Positions 19,452 to 29,388 are shown, counted from the first letter of the stretch. The stretch is DNA of 64,000 nt from Prochlorothrix hollandica PCC 9006 = CALU 1027 (GCF_000332315.1 NZ_KB235933.1:1517668-1581667), one strand, 5' to 3'. Made by a program: numbers and translations. The notes: a model not told the origin generated them from the letters alone.

Positions 19452-20438
19452 ATGATCCAACTGCTGCTGTTGCTCGTTCTGCTGGGGCTGATGTTCCTCA
19501 GCCTTCTGGGGGGGGATATTGCCGTGACCTGGGGGGATGTGGGGCGATCGCTGCTCGGACTGCCGGGAGTCTCGCCGGGGGATACCTGGGTCGTACACCA
19601 GTTACGCTTGCCTCGCACCCTCATCGCCGTTGGGGCGGGCATGGCCTTAGCCCTCGCCGGAACCCTCACCCAGGGCATCACCCGCAATCCCCTCGCCTCC
19701 CCCAGCGTCCTCGGCTTCACCGGAGGAGCGGCCCTCGGAGCCATTGGGTCCGTCGTCCTGCTGCCCACGGGTCAGCCCTGGCTGGTTTCCCTGGCCGCCT
19801 TGGGGGGGGCGTTGGGCGTGGCATTGTTGCTGGTGGTGCTGACCCAACACCAGAGTTATGCGCCCCTACGATTGGTGCTGGTGGGCCTGGGCTTGGGGCT
19901 GGGGACCGCTGCCGCCCTTCAGATCTTTCTGGCCCTGGGGGATCTGAACCAGGTCAGTCAGGGGCTGTTTTGGCTGACGGGCAGCGTTTATGGCCGCACC
20001 TGGGGGCAGGTGGCCTTACTGTGGCCCGCTTTGGGGTTCTTGGTGCTGATTCTCGTGGGTACCCGCCAGAGCCAGGTGCTCGATGCCTTGGCCCTGGGAG
20101 AAGGGGTGGCCCAAGGCTTGGGGGTGCGCCTGGGTTGGCAGCGGGGCAGTTTATTGGGGTGCAGTGTGGTGTTGACGGCGATCGCCGTGGCCGCAGCGGG
20201 CAGCATTGGCTTTGTGGGACTGATGGCTCCCCATATGGCGCGGCAGTGGGTGGGGGCGCTGCACCGGGATCTATTGCCCACAGCGGCTTTGGTGGGAGGG
20301 GTTTTGGTGGTGGGATCCGATGGCCTGGGGCGGTGGCTGTTTGCCCCGATCGAGGTGCCCTGTGGGGTGATTACAGCGGCGATCGGCGGCTCCTATTTCC
20401 TCTACCTTTTGCTGCGACAACGCCGACCGTCGGCCTGA
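19452..20438 (+). CDS. FecCD-family iron-chelate ABC transporter permease (orphan)
   Basis: Inner-membrane permease of 328 residues with about nine hydrophobic segments. Family motifs are LRLPRTLIAVGAGMALALAG near residue 55, QGITRNPLASPSVLGFTGGA, GSIGFVGLMAPHMARQWVG and the C-terminal DGLGRWLFAPIEVPCGVITA. FecCD/BtuC proteins import siderophores, haem or cobalamin with an ATPase and a binding protein. Neither partner is adjacent, so the substrate cannot be fixed from context; iron(III)-chelate is the default. Start ATG at 19452. Confidence 0.9.
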   Translation: MIQLLLLLVLLGLMFLSLLGGDIAVTWGDVGRSLLGLPGVSPGDTWVVHQLRLPRTLIAVGAGMALALAGTLTQGITRNPLASPSVLGFTGGAALGAIGSVVLLPTGQPWLVSLAALGGALGVALLLVVLTQHQSYAPLRLVLVGLGLGLGTAAALQIFLALGDLNQVSQGLFWLTGSVYGRTWGQVALLWPALGFLVLILVGTRQSQVLDALALGEGVAQGLGVRLGWQRGSLLGCSVVLTAIAVAAAGSIGFVGLMAPHMARQWVGALHRDLLPTAALVGGVLVVGSDGLGRWLFAPIEVPCGVITAAIGGSYFLYLLLRQRRPSA

Positions 20439-20704
20439 TCTCACGGGGTCAACCCGACGGCACACCCGACGCTACATCAGCAGATCCAGACCCTAGCACC
20501 AGAATCCTGAATACCAGCTCTCCCCTAGGAAAAAGGAAGTTGAGGCGTGGGGTATTCTGATGTCAGCATCAGGGTTGTAGCGGGGGGCTGCGCCCCATCC
20601 CCCCATAAATCGAGGTACCCATAAGTTATAGATTGATAAGTTATGGCCTAGACCGTCGATCGCCTGTTCCATGCCTGCGTTTTCCCCCTTAGTTCCCCGG
20701 TTTC

Positions 20705-23287
20705 ATGACCCAGCATCGTTTATGGGCACTGATTTCTAAAGCAAAACAGCGCTTGCCCCTGCGGGTGGTGCTACTGGTGCCCTTTTTGCTGCAAATTGCT
20801 GGCGTAACGGGACTGGTGGGCTATTGGTCCTTTCGCAATGGTGAGCGGGCGGTGAATGACCTGGCCCAACAAGTCCAAGGGGAACTCACGGCCCGCATTG
20901 AACAGGAACTCAGTACCTACTTTGCGACCCCCCCCACCATTAACCAAATCAGCGCTGCGGCCTTCCTCCAGGGAGAACTGCCCCTAGCCCAGGGCAACCA
21001 GGCCGCAACCCTCCTGCGGCAACTGAAGCTATCCCCCTATCTCTATTCCATTTACTGCGGCAATGAGCAGGGGGAATTTCTGGGAACCATGCGCCTCTTG
21101 GATCAGGAGGATTCCGTGGGCATCTGGAATGCCAATGCCGCCACGGGCTACCATCAGTTTCATTTTTATGCCGATCACTTGGGGAACCGGGGCCAACGGT
21201 TCCGGGATGCGGGAGCCTATGACCCCCGCCAGCGACCCTGGTACAAGACGGCTAAGCGCCAAGAGCGGCCCGTGTGGGGGGATGTCTATGTCGCGTTTTC
21301 CAGCCAACAACCCGCCCTCACGGCCAGTCAACCGGTTTATGACAGATCAGGACAACAGGTGGTGGGGGTGTGTGCCACCGATGTTTTATTGACCGATGAT
21401 CTGCGGCAGTTTTTAAGCAGCTTAACCATTGGCAAAACAGGACAGGCGTTTGTCATCGATCGCCACGGGGTTCTCCTCTCCAGCTCCACCAACGATCCCC
21501 TAACCCTGGGGGAGGGTAAAGACAAAACCTTAATGCAGGCCAGCCTCAGCCAGAATCCCCTGGTGAAAGGGTCCATGGAGCAAATCTTGGCGGAGTTCGT
21601 GGATCTGGCGGCGATCCAAGATCCGACCCAACTGGTCTTTAAGGTGGAGGGACAGCGGCAACTGGTGCAACTGGTGCCCTTCCGCGATGACTATGGGCTG
21701 GACTTGCTCATTGTCTTGGTGTTGCCGGAAGCTGACGTTATGGGGGATATCCAGGCCAGCACCCGCACCACCTTTCTGCTCTGTGTAGCCGCCCTCGGTT
21801 TGGCCACCTGGGTTGGAGTGATTACCTCCCGCCGCCTCTCCCATCCCCTGTTGACCCTCAGTCAGGCCAGTCAAACCATGGCCGCTGGGCAGTGGCAACC
21901 CCAGGTCATCCGCAGCAACATTCGCGAGGTGCAGGTGTTGTCCCAATCCTTTAACCTCATGGCCCAGGACTTGCAGCAGTCATTCCAAGCCCTGGAACAG
22001 GCCAATGCCGACTTAGAACGGCGGGTGGAGGAGCGCACTGCGGCCCTAGCCCAACGGGCAGAACAGGATCATTTATTGCGGCAAATTTCCCAGCGACTGA
22101 TCAATGAAGATATCGCCCTCGCCATTCACTATGCCCTGCGCCAGGTGGGGGTTTATACGGACAGCGATCGCTGTTACCTAGTGCATTTCAATGGAGCCAG
22201 CGACCAATTTCTAATCACCTACCAATGGCAAGGGGGCACGCAACTCTGGGAACAATCCTGTTTCCAGGGGGCAACGATGGAGTCCTTGCCCTGGCTGTAT
22301 TACAACTATCGGCTGGCGCAGCCCATTCAGTGGGATAGCACCACTCCTATGCCCCCAGAGGGCCAAGGCGATCAACAGATGATTGCCGCATCGGGGGTGG
22401 CAGCGTTACTCCTGGTGCCTATGCAGACCATGGGAGAGATGGTGGGGTGGATTGGCTTAGATACCTCCCAAGCCCATCGGCAATGGTCCCCGGATAGCTG
22501 CCAGTTACTGCAATTGGTGGGGGAAATGATTGCCATGACCCAAGTGCGCTATGAGGTGGAAAAAGCCCTGCGCCTGGAACGGGCTAAGTCTGACCAATTA
22601 TTGCTCAATATTTTGCCCGTTTCTATCGCTGACCAACTGAAGCAGGACATTCGCCCCATTGCCGAACATTTTGAGGAAGTCAGTATTCTGTTTGCGGATA
22701 TTGTCAACTTTACGCCCCTATCGAGCCGTCTGTCGGCGGTGGAGCTGGTCAATATTCTCAACCAGGTTTTTTCCACCTTTGATGAACTGGCGGGGTGGTT
22801 GGGTCTGGAGAAAATTAAAACCATTGGCGATGCGTATATGGTGGCGGCGGGGTTACCGGTGCCTCGGGCTGATCATCTGGATACGATCGCCGACATGGCT
22901 TTAGCTATGGTCAATGCCATGAGCCTCTTTAGTCGCAACCATGCTGAGCATCTCCAAATTCGCATTGGGATCCACTTCGGCCCGGTGGTGGCGGGGGTGA
23001 TTGGGGTTAAAAAGTTTACCTATGATCTCTGGGGTGACACGGTGAATGTGGCTTCCCGCATGGAGGCGCTGGGTAAGCCCGGTCTTATTCAAGTCACGGA
23101 GCCAGTGTATGAACAGTTGCGCGATCGCTATCATTTTGAGGAACGGGGCTTAATCCAGGTCAAGGGCAAAGGCATCATGCGGACTTATTGGCTGTTGCGG
23201 AAACGCCACGACTGGGATCCCGTCCCTGAGTTAGACACCCCCACCAGCCTGGTTCCCCCAGATCATCCCGTTCAATCCCTTAGATAA
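20705..23287 (+). CDS. Membrane adenylate cyclase: Cache-HAMP-GAF-class III cyclase
   Basis: 860-residue transmembrane receptor cyclase. A transmembrane helix lies at about 20-42 (VVLLVPFLLQIAGVTGLVGY), then a periplasmic Cache-type sensor at about 45-340 (DPRQRPWYKTA motif), and a second helix near 352-372. HAMP follows at about 375-430, a coiled coil (LEQANADLERRVEERTAAL), GAF at about 450-620, and the class III catalytic domain from about 650. Metal-binding Asp are in LFADIVNFT (about 662) and GDAYM. The purine-specifying Lys in EKIKTIGDAY (about 703) and Asp in YDLWGDTVNVASRM (about 775) are the adenylate rather than guanylate pair, so the product should be cAMP. It resembles the CyaB/Cya3-type cyanobacterial cyclases in layout. 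The ligand is unknown. Confidence 0.92.
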   Translation: MTQHRLWALISKAKQRLPLRVVLLVPFLLQIAGVTGLVGYWSFRNGERAVNDLAQQVQGELTARIEQELSTYFATPPTINQISAAAFLQGELPLAQGNQAATLLRQLKLSPYLYSIYCGNEQGEFLGTMRLLDQEDSVGIWNANAATGYHQFHFYADHLGNRGQRFRDAGAYDPRQRPWYKTAKRQERPVWGDVYVAFSSQQPALTASQPVYDRSGQQVVGVCATDVLLTDDLRQFLSSLTIGKTGQAFVIDRHGVLLSSSTNDPLTLGEGKDKTLMQASLSQNPLVKGSMEQILAEFVDLAAIQDPTQLVFKVEGQRQLVQLVPFRDDYGLDLLIVLVLPEADVMGDIQASTRTTFLLCVAALGLATWVGVITSRRLSHPLLTLSQASQTMAAGQWQPQVIRSNIREVQVLSQSFNLMAQDLQQSFQALEQANADLERRVEERTAALAQRAEQDHLLRQISQRLINEDIALAIHYALRQVGVYTDSDRCYLVHFNGASDQFLITYQWQGGTQLWEQSCFQGATMESLPWLYYNYRLAQPIQWDSTTPMPPEGQGDQQMIAASGVAALLLVPMQTMGEMVGWIGLDTSQAHRQWSPDSCQLLQLVGEMIAMTQVRYEVEKALRLERAKSDQLLLNILPVSIADQLKQDIRPIAEHFEEVSILFADIVNFTPLSSRLSAVELVNILNQVFSTFDELAGWLGLEKIKTIGDAYMVAAGLPVPRADHLDTIADMALAMVNAMSLFSRNHAEHLQIRIGIHFGPVVAGVIGVKKFTYDLWGDTVNVASRMEALGKPGLIQVTEPVYEQLRDRYHFEERGLIQVKGKGIMRTYWLLRKRHDWDPVPELDTPTSLVPPDHPVQSLR

Positions 23288-23353
23288 ACTGAACTCTATA
23301 CTGAACTCTATACTGAACTCAACACGCTGTATTGCTTGCATTTATAATCTTTC

Positions 23354-23557
23354 TCCCTGGGAGAGCCGACTTGTAGTCGGATTGAGGTCGAGTAAAACTC
23401 GACAATCCCATCCCCTAGGAGAGCCGACTTGTAGTCGGATTGAGGTCGAGTAAAACTCGACAATCCCATCCCCTAGGAGAGCCGACTTGTAGTCGGATTG
23501 AGGTCGAGTAAAACTCGACAATCCCATCCCCTAGGAGAGCCGACTTGTAGTCGGATG
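23354..23557. repeat. Two-hairpin repeat array 2
   Basis: Three full 58-bp units plus a fourth partial one. Each has CCGACT-TGT-AGTCGG and GTCGAG-TAAAA-CTCGAC hairpins joined by short linkers with ATCCCATCCCCTAGGAGAG. Orientation is opposite to arrays 1 and 3. It lies immediately downstream of the cyclase gene. Loops differ from array 1 (TAAAA instead of TTGTA) while the stems are unchanged. Confidence 0.85.
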
Positions 23558-23676
23558 GAACAACGCAGGCCCGTTGACAACCGCATCCCAGAAACTGGGG
23601 ATCTGTGGCTGTGGGGACTAGCTGACGGGGTGCCGAACTCTCTCCGCCAGTCCCCACCACACCTACATCGAGAAGC

Positions 23677-24027
23677 CTATTGGGGAGCAGCCTCCACCGG
23701 CAGCAACAGGGACGGGTTGCTTTGGATGCCGGAAGCTGAGTATTGCATGATGGCCAAGAGGGGAAAGATTAGGGTCAGGGCTGCGATCGCCACCCCCACG
23801 AGGTTGCCGAGGGTCAGGTGGGCAGTGGGGGGGGCAGATCCCGGCGGCAGCACTGGATTTTGGTGGGGAGGGCCGGGGTTAGGGGAGAGATGGGGAGAGG
23901 GGAGAGATGAGGGAGGGTCAGCAGATTCAGGCAGCAAGCCAGGGGAGTCCATAGATGGTTGTGAAAGTACAGCAGAACTGAAAGGCTGTGGGGTCAGGTA
24001 GGGAGACGTTGGGCAGGGATCTGTCAA
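23677..24027 (-). CDS. Possible small membrane protein, Pro-rich N-terminus
   Basis: 116-residue frame. The first 75 residues are rich in Pro and Ser and likely disordered. A single convincing transmembrane helix follows (LVGVAIAALTLIFPLLAIM) with a short tail. The only start that gives this length is TTG at 24027, with no good ribosome site, so the N-terminus is doubtful. I recognise no family. It is convergent with the cyclase across repeat array 2. Confidence 0.4.
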   Translation of the reverse strand: MTDPCPTSPYLTPQPFSSAVLSQPSMDSPGLLPESADPPSSLPSPHLSPNPGPPHQNPVLPPGSAPPTAHLTLGNLVGVAIAALTLIFPLLAIMQYSASGIQSNPSLLLPVEAAPQ

Positions 24028-24446
24028 TCTAGCCGAACACCGGTCTAGGTCACGATCGCCCCTGTATTTCTACCCGTTACAGCGTCCTTTGTCCCTGCTT
24101 CGATCGCCGACCCCGTGGGGGAAGACAGCAGGGGGCTGGGCATAGCCAGATTGTAGCAAGTCCTATGGCGGGTCGGTTGGGAAATATCCAGGGAAATATC
24201 CAGAGAAAGACCCAGGCAAAGACCTAGGCAAAGTAGGGAAAGACTGTAGATCTAGGGGTAACGACTTAGGCTCCGATCGGTTCAGGATCAGCAGACGACG
24301 AAGGGTGGGGACACCCTCACCCCGACGGTCACCCCCCCCCTGTTTTTGATCCTGATGTGATCCTGATGTGATCCTGATGTGATCCTGATGTGATCCTGAT
24401 GTGATCCTGATTCAGATCAGGATCAGAATCCTGAACGGACGTTAGC
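24028..24446. repeat. Spacer with an 11-bp tandem repeat downstream of cbiX
   Basis: Six copies of TGATCCTGATG run from 24347 to about 24412, just beyond the stop of the chelatase gene (24447). The rest of the stretch contains short direct repeats such as GGGAAATATCCA at about 24178-24200 and no gene that I can support. Confidence 0.75.
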
Positions 24447-25541
24447 TTACGGAACTTGCCAGATGCGATCGTGATACTGGGCCGGTTCTGCATAGGGATC
24501 CACCATGGCCTCACCGTGGTTATGGCCGTGACCGTGCCCATCACCGTGATTGTGACCGTGATCGTGACCGTGCCCATGACTGTGATCGTGACCGTGCCCG
24601 TGACCATGGCCGTGACCATGGCCGTGATCCTGGTGGGATGCAGATCCATCCCCTAAGGCCGCAAGGCGAAACTTGCACAGTTCACAATTCATCTGCACCT
24701 GGCCTAACTGGGTTTCCAGTTCCCGTTGCCGCAGAATTTCAAAGAGGCGAGGATTGAGACCCATCTCCGGTAAACACACGATGTCTGTGGCCGGAAACTG
24801 GGCTTGTTGCTGGGCAGTGATGTCAAAGATTTTCTTAACCAAAACCCCCGTAAAGAGGAAGTAGGGCAAAACAATGATGCGTTTGGGCTGGTAGAACCGT
24901 GCCCGTCGGAACCCTTCTTCGAGACGGGGGTGGGTAATGCCAATGAAACAGACTTCCACGGTGTCGTAGCCGCTGCCCTCCCAGACGATGCGGGCTAACT
25001 TGGAGACATCGCTGTTGGCATCGGGATCGCTGGAGCCACGGCCCACAAACAGCAACACCGTTTCGGCCCGTGCAATGCCCTGGGGGTTCCACTGGGGCTG
25101 ATCCAGTTCCTGGAGGCGATCGCGCCAGAGATCCAAAATGCTGGGGGTAATGCCAAAATGGCGACCGTAGTGGAAGGTGATCTGGGGGTGACGTTGCCGT
25201 GCCCGATCCAGCTCGTTGGTCACGTCAAATTTATTGTGCCGCGCCGCAAACAACAGAATCGGCAACACCGATAGATCCGTATAACCCTGCTCCACACAGC
25301 GATCGACCCCATCCTGAATGCTGGGTTCGGTCAGTTCCAGGAAACAGGGAATCACGGGACGGGAGCGATCGAGGGCTTGGTAGGCGGTTCCTAGGTCTAA
25401 TAAGGCTTGCCGTCCATCCAGATCGCGGCTGCCATGGCCCACTAACAGCAAGGGACGATCCTGAACCAGGGGTTCCAGAACCGGCGGCACCTGTTGGGCT
25501 TCCTGCTGCAAAAAGAGATAGGGATTTAGCGTCTGTCTCAA
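24447..25541 (-). CDS. CbiX/SirB-type sirohydrochlorin chelatase with CxxC and His-rich tail
   Basis: Inserts cobalt (or iron) into sirohydrochlorin in B12/siroheme synthesis. 364 residues from a TTG start at 25541, chosen because AAGG lies nine bases upstream and the family N-terminus fits. Two tandem CbiX modules: the first has [10 protein letters not shown] with catalytic His36; the second starts around residue 165 ([16 protein letters not shown]). Near residue 282 MNCELC matches the MXCXXC motif linked to an Fe-S centre in long-form CbiX. About 30 residues of alternating His/Gly/Asp/Asn follow (for example [17 protein letters not shown]), which would bind divalent metal. Long-form CbiX proteins often carry such a tail; iron versus cobalt cannot be told from sequence alone. 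Confidence 0.88.
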   Translation of the reverse strand: MRQTLNPYLFLQQEAQQVPPVLEPLVQDRPLLLVGHGSRDLDGRQALLDLGTAYQALDRSRPVIPCFLELTEPSIQDGVDRCVEQGYTDLSVLPILLFAARHNKFDVTNELDRARQRHPQITFHYGRHFGITPSILDLWRDRLQELDQPQWNPQGIARAETVLLFVGRGSSDPDANSDVSKLARIVWEGSGYDTVEVCFIGITHPRLEEGFRRARFYQPKRIIVLPYFLFTGVLVKKIFDITAQQQAQFPATDIVCLPEMGLNPRLFEILRQRELETQLGQVQMNCELCKFRLAALGDGSASHQDHGHGHGHGHGHGHDHSHGHGHDHGHNHGDGHGHGHNHGEAMVDPYAEPAQYHDRIWQVP

Positions 25542-25644
25542 AACCGTTTACCTTCTACACCGTTGCAAAATAACTTGAAAATGCCTAGCCATCTTAAAGC
25601 AATCCGCTGGTTCTTGCTGGATGGCTGGGATCCCCTAACCATAG

Positions 25645-25676
25645 AAAAAGGCCGTCCGCTCTGGCGAACAGCCTTT
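25645..25676 (-). terminator. Rho-independent terminator
   Basis: On the minus strand GGCTGTTCGC pairs with GCGGACGGCC (two G-U pairs that would be C-A mismatches on the other strand) and is followed by TTTTTC. It therefore works in the minus direction. The nearest upstream minus-strand gene is the PEP-CTERM gene ending at 26153. A MITE-A copy (25695-25977) separates the two, which suggests that the element was inserted between gene and terminator. Confidence 0.65.
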
Positions 25677-25694
25677 GATACTTAACTAAGCACT

Positions 25695-25977
25695 GTAATT
25701 ATTCAGGGGTCAACAGGAGAATGAGGGTTTCAGGCTCTAGACAACAGACCTTAGGCGACTTGAGAGAGTCCATTTCACTGGGGTGGGTTCACCGATTTTG
25801 GTAGGGGCAATCCCCCCGTGGTTGCCCCGGTTGTGGGTCGCGAAGAGGGTCGGCACGGGGGCGCGACCCCTACCCGAGGTCGAGGGTTCCCCAGTAAACT
25901 GAACCCCTTTGAGATGGTTCTGATCGGCGATCTTGGGGTTGAAACCCTACTCACTTCGTCCCCCCCTGAATAGTTAC
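25695..25977 (+). mobile_element. MITE-A copy 1, intact, with 9-bp target duplication
   Basis: 283 bp with ends GTAATTATTCAGGGG and CCCCTGAATAGTTAC (inverted repeats with one mismatch). It is flanked on both sides by CTAAGCACT (25686-25694 and 25978-25986), a perfect 9-bp target-site duplication. It has no coding capacity. The internal part contains the CAATCCCCCCGTGG core also seen at 3205, 41159 and 60259. Confidence 0.92.
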
Positions 25978-26152
25978 CTAAGCACTTAACTAGGCGCTAC
26001 TTAGGCGCTACTTAGATGCTGAGGAGAATGGGGAAAGCAGTTTAGGGCACAGTTCCAACCACCACCACTATCACCATCTCTTGAGCAATTTCTGATCCAA
26101 GCAATCTCAGGTTGTCCCTTGGGTCTAAGGCAACCTCCGAACCGGTCTGTAT

Positions 26153-26869
26153 CTACTGGGCAGCTTGGCGGCGCTTGAGTTGGGAAGCCATGAACAGGGA
26201 ACCCCCCAACATCAGCAGGGTGCCGCCGGGTTCGGGAACAGCGGTGGCAGCACTTTCAAAGGCCACCCCATTTTGCCCAGCAGCATAACCAAGGGGGGTG
26301 GGAGCATTTGTGTCTACGCTGAGGCGCACCGCATCAAAGGTTCCACCGGAAAAGCTCAGGAGGGCATCCTTGGCATAGTCCCCAGCGTTATTGGGGGTTT
26401 GTTCCCAGCCTAGGGCATCGGCCAAGCTAAACCCAGTGATGGTGCCGACCACAGAGCCAGTGCTCAGGAATTCAACAACGTTGTGGGTATCGACGGAACC
26501 CCAATAGAAGCTAAAAGCATTGGATAAACCCGAAATGTTGATGGCCGTGTTGGCAGTTCCACCGGGCTTCTTGTTGGCGCTGGTGATGTTGTAGCTAGAC
26601 ACCAAATCTTCAAAGCCACTATTAGACCCAGGCTTGAGAGCATTGGTGCCGTAAGCATTTTTTGTGCCCACTGCACCGCCGGAGACGGTGTACCCTGCGG
26701 TTGCGAAGTCAGTACAGCCGGCTGCGGGGCAGCTATTGCCCAGGTAGGTGCCCTGGATACCACCACTACCGCTGACCGTAAAGGCTTCAGCGCTGGGGGC
26801 GAAGGCCAAGGCAGCAGCAGCGGCAGAAACGGCGAGGGTGGTTTTGGTGAAAACGTTTAGAGCTTCCAT
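26153..26869 (-). CDS. PEP-CTERM sorting-domain secreted protein
   Basis: 238 residues. N-terminal signal peptide with a hydrophobic core and an AxA site (ALAFAPSAEA at about 20-29). The mature part is Ser/Gly/Asn-rich beta-type sequence of unknown function. The C-terminus carries VPEPGG, a hydrophobic helix (TLLMLGGSLFMASQL) and a basic end KRRQAAQ, the tripartite PEP-CTERM signal recognised by exosortase. It would be processed at the outer face of the membrane and released or attached to extracellular polysaccharide. The exosortase itself is not in this window. The gene is isolated, with a likely terminator at 25645 displaced by MITE-A. Confidence 0.88.
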   Translation of the reverse strand: MEALNVFTKTTLAVSAAAAALAFAPSAEAFTVSGSGGIQGTYLGNSCPAAGCTDFATAGYTVSGGAVGTKNAYGTNALKPGSNSGFEDLVSSYNITSANKKPGGTANTAINISGLSNAFSFYWGSVDTHNVVEFLSTGSVVGTITGFSLADALGWEQTPNNAGDYAKDALLSFSGGTFDAVRLSVDTNAPTPLGYAAGQNGVAFESAATAVPEPGGTLLMLGGSLFMASQLKRRQAAQ

Positions 26870-27242
26870 AGTGCTGAAGTATCCGGTGTGGGTGTGGGCG
26901 TTAGAGGTCTAAGTCTGGGTGGGTTAGCACCCGATTTAGAATTTTCAATAAGGTGACAGCTTGGGGGGGTGTTAATCCTGAACCGAACTGCAACCGATTT
27001 CAGTGTACGGTAGGGAACTACCCTATGAACTACCCTATCAAGACCTCGTAGTCTTGGGGAGGTGCTTCCCTGACCTCCCTCGTAGTATTACGGACCAACC
27101 CTGGACTTGACAACCCCAAATCCCCAACTTCATTGAATCTTTAAATAACTGACCCCTTGGATCCCCCTTTATACAGGAGACAATACAGCAGACATAAATT
27201 TAGCTGGGGGTTAACGGTATCCCAGCTTACAAAACCCTGGAA
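26870..27242. other. Spacer without a recognised gene
   Basis: Upstream of the PEP-CTERM gene. It contains short repeats (GGGAACTACCCTATGAAC at about 27011-27035) and no supportable frame. Confidence 0.5.
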
Positions 27243-27345
27243 TACAGCAACTCTAAATGAGTTGTAGGCATCTCGATGGCTGAAACCCTTGGTGTGGTGT
27301 GCCCCCTCCGGGGGCACACCACACGACCCATTTAGGACTGCTGTA
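27243..27345 (+). mobile_element. MITE-B copy 3
   Basis: Bounded by TA on both sides, with ends TACAGCAACTCTAAAT and ATTTAGGACTGCTGTA. The central hairpin has 15-bp arms with a TCC loop. The sequence from 27346 to 27796 shows no gene that I can support before the TPR gene. Confidence 0.88.
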
Positions 27346-27796
27346 GTGGCGATGGCATCGTTGGAACTAGGATCGTCCCTCCATGGGTTAACGGCTGATA
27401 GGTTGACCGATCGACCATGGGGAGAAACCCGGTTCCAAGGGCTACCGTTTTCAGGGCTACCCTGGATCTGTAATTCCACGGATCTGGGGTCCGTCTTTGA
27501 TCCGTAGGGTTTCCCTTCCCCTTACTCTGAACCCATGGGGAGTCTGTCTCGGTTGCAGATTGGGGGATCAAGCGACTGGGAGCGGCGGTGATGGCAGGCA
27601 CGAAACCAAATGGCTTCCCTTGCGTCAACGGGGGTTGGGCTGTCCGTCATGCTTAGACCCTGCGAAGACCCTCACCCTCAATCCCAATCAGTCGCCCATG
27701 GCGTTACTGAAGGTCTAACTCCGTCCCGGCGATAACGCTGCTCTGTTTCCCCCACCCGCCTCAGGTTTACCCCCTCTTTCCCTAGCCCTGCCTACT

Positions 27797-28753
27797 GTGA
27801 TCAACCTCAGAACCCCTTACTGGTTTGCTGCCCTGCTGAGTTTCACCCTGAGTGGTGGTCTGCTCGGTGGATCGGTCGGGTCAGGCTATGGGGGGCTTGC
27901 CCCTAGTCTGGCCGGTTCTCTGCCCCCTGCTGCCGATCGCCCCCTGGCCCAAGCCCCCCCCAACGCTGGCTCTGCTTGGCTCGATCGCGGCATCCAACAC
28001 ATCACCCAAGGACAACTGGAACCGGCGATCGCTGCCTTTCAGCAGGCCATTGCCCTGGATCCCAGCCTGACCCCGGCCCACTACAACCTGGGGCTGGCCT
28101 ATCGCCAAACGGGCCAGTTACAGCCTGCTATTAATGCTTTTTATCAAGCTACGCTGACCGATCCCACCTTTGCCCTGGCCTCTTCCAACCTAGGGGCGGC
28201 TTTGTTGGAAGGGGGCAATTTGGAGCAAGCTGCCTATTTTTTGCAAAAAGCCATTGGTCTGGAACCGAATCTTGCCATTGCCCACTACAACCTGGGTCTG
28301 GTGCAACAGCAGCAGGGGCAATGGCCCGGTGCCATTCGATCGCTGCAACAGGCGATCCGCCTCAGTCCCAAAGCTCCGGAACCCTTCTATCAGTTGGGCT
28401 TGAGTTATCAGCAGCAGGGGCAGACCCTGGAGGCTCTCCGGGCCTTCCAACAGGCGATCGCCCTCAACCCCGCCTATGCGGAAGCCTTCTATGGGGTGGG
28501 TTCTATCTATTATCAACAGGGCAACTTACCGGAAGCTCTCTCGGCTTTTCTGCGATCGACCCAACTTGATCCCACCTATGCCCATGCCTACGCTGGGGGG
28601 GGCTTGGTCTTTATGGCCCAGGGGCGCTATGGCGATGCGGTGACTCTCTTTCAGTACGCCCAGGATCTCTATCAACAACAGGGCCATAGCACCTGGGAGA
28701 CCTGGGCGCGGCAACAGGGCCAACAGGCGCGATCGTTGGCTCAGCAGGGCTAG
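27797..28753 (+). CDS. Exported TPR-repeat protein
   Basis: 318 residues from a GTG start at 27797. A hydrophobic N-terminal segment (FAALLSFTLSGGLLGG) suggests a signal peptide or anchor. From about residue 60 there are seven tandem tetratricopeptide repeats with the canonical spacing of 34 residues (for example AIAAFQQAIALDPSLTPAHY, AINAFYQATLTDPTFALASS, ALRAFQQAIALNPAYAEAFY). Such proteins are protein-protein adaptors; no partner is indicated. It lies 185 bp upstream of ndk on the same strand. Confidence 0.85.
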   Translation: MINLRTPYWFAALLSFTLSGGLLGGSVGSGYGGLAPSLAGSLPPAADRPLAQAPPNAGSAWLDRGIQHITQGQLEPAIAAFQQAIALDPSLTPAHYNLGLAYRQTGQLQPAINAFYQATLTDPTFALASSNLGAALLEGGNLEQAAYFLQKAIGLEPNLAIAHYNLGLVQQQQGQWPGAIRSLQQAIRLSPKAPEPFYQLGLSYQQQGQTLEALRAFQQAIALNPAYAEAFYGVGSIYYQQGNLPEALSAFLRSTQLDPTYAHAYAGGGLVFMAQGRYGDAVTLFQYAQDLYQQQGHSTWETWARQQGQQARSLAQQG

Positions 28754-28938
28754 GGGACACCAGGGAGGCGGTGCTCTGCGCCTCAGATCCGCCCCCTGAT
28801 CCACGGGTTCGGGAAAAATCCCTGGGCTATCCCCGCGCCTAAGGGTGCAGGGAATGTCACCATAGCTAAGGGGAATTCTGCCCCCTTGAGGCAAGCCCTA
28901 TCCGATCACACCCCTATCCGATCACACAGAGGTTATTC

Positions 28939-29388
28939 ATGGAACGCACCTTTATTGCCATTAAGCCCGATGGAGTTCAGCGCAAGTTGGTGGCGGAAGT
29001 TATCCGCCGCTTTGAGACCAAGGGGTTTACCCTGGTGGGGCTGAAGCTGATGCAGGTGAGCCGGGAGTTGGCAGAGCAGCATTATGATGTTCACCGCGAA
29101 AAGCCTTTTTTTGCGGGCTTGGTAGACTTTATTATCTCAGCGCCCCTGGTGGCAATGGTTTGGGAAGGAGAGGGCGTTGTTGCGTCTGCCCGCACCATTA
29201 TTGGGGCGACCAACCCCCTCACCGCTGCACCGGGCACGATTCGGGGGGATTTGGGGGTCAGCATTGGCCGCAACCTGATCCACGGTTCCGATGCGGTGGA
29301 AACGGCCCAGCGGGAAATTGCCCTCTGGTTTAAGGAGGAGGAACTGGTGTCCTGGTCGCCCAGCCTCACTGACTGGCTGTACGAGTAA
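28939..29388 (+). CDS. ndk: Nucleoside diphosphate kinase
   Basis: Transfers the gamma phosphate of ATP to nucleoside diphosphates, balancing NTP pools. 149 residues, the standard length. It begins [17 protein letters not shown]. The active-site histidine is in NLIHGSD at about residue 115, preceded by [14 protein letters not shown]; the C-terminus [10 protein letters not shown] is typical. A GAGG ribosome site precedes the ATG. It is followed by a 13-bp perfect hairpin at 29481-29509. Confidence 0.97.
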   Translation: MERTFIAIKPDGVQRKLVAEVIRRFETKGFTLVGLKLMQVSRELAEQHYDVHREKPFFAGLVDFIISAPLVAMVWEGEGVVASARTIIGATNPLTAAPGTIRGDLGVSIGRNLIHGSDAVETAQREIALWFKEEELVSWSPSLTDWLYE

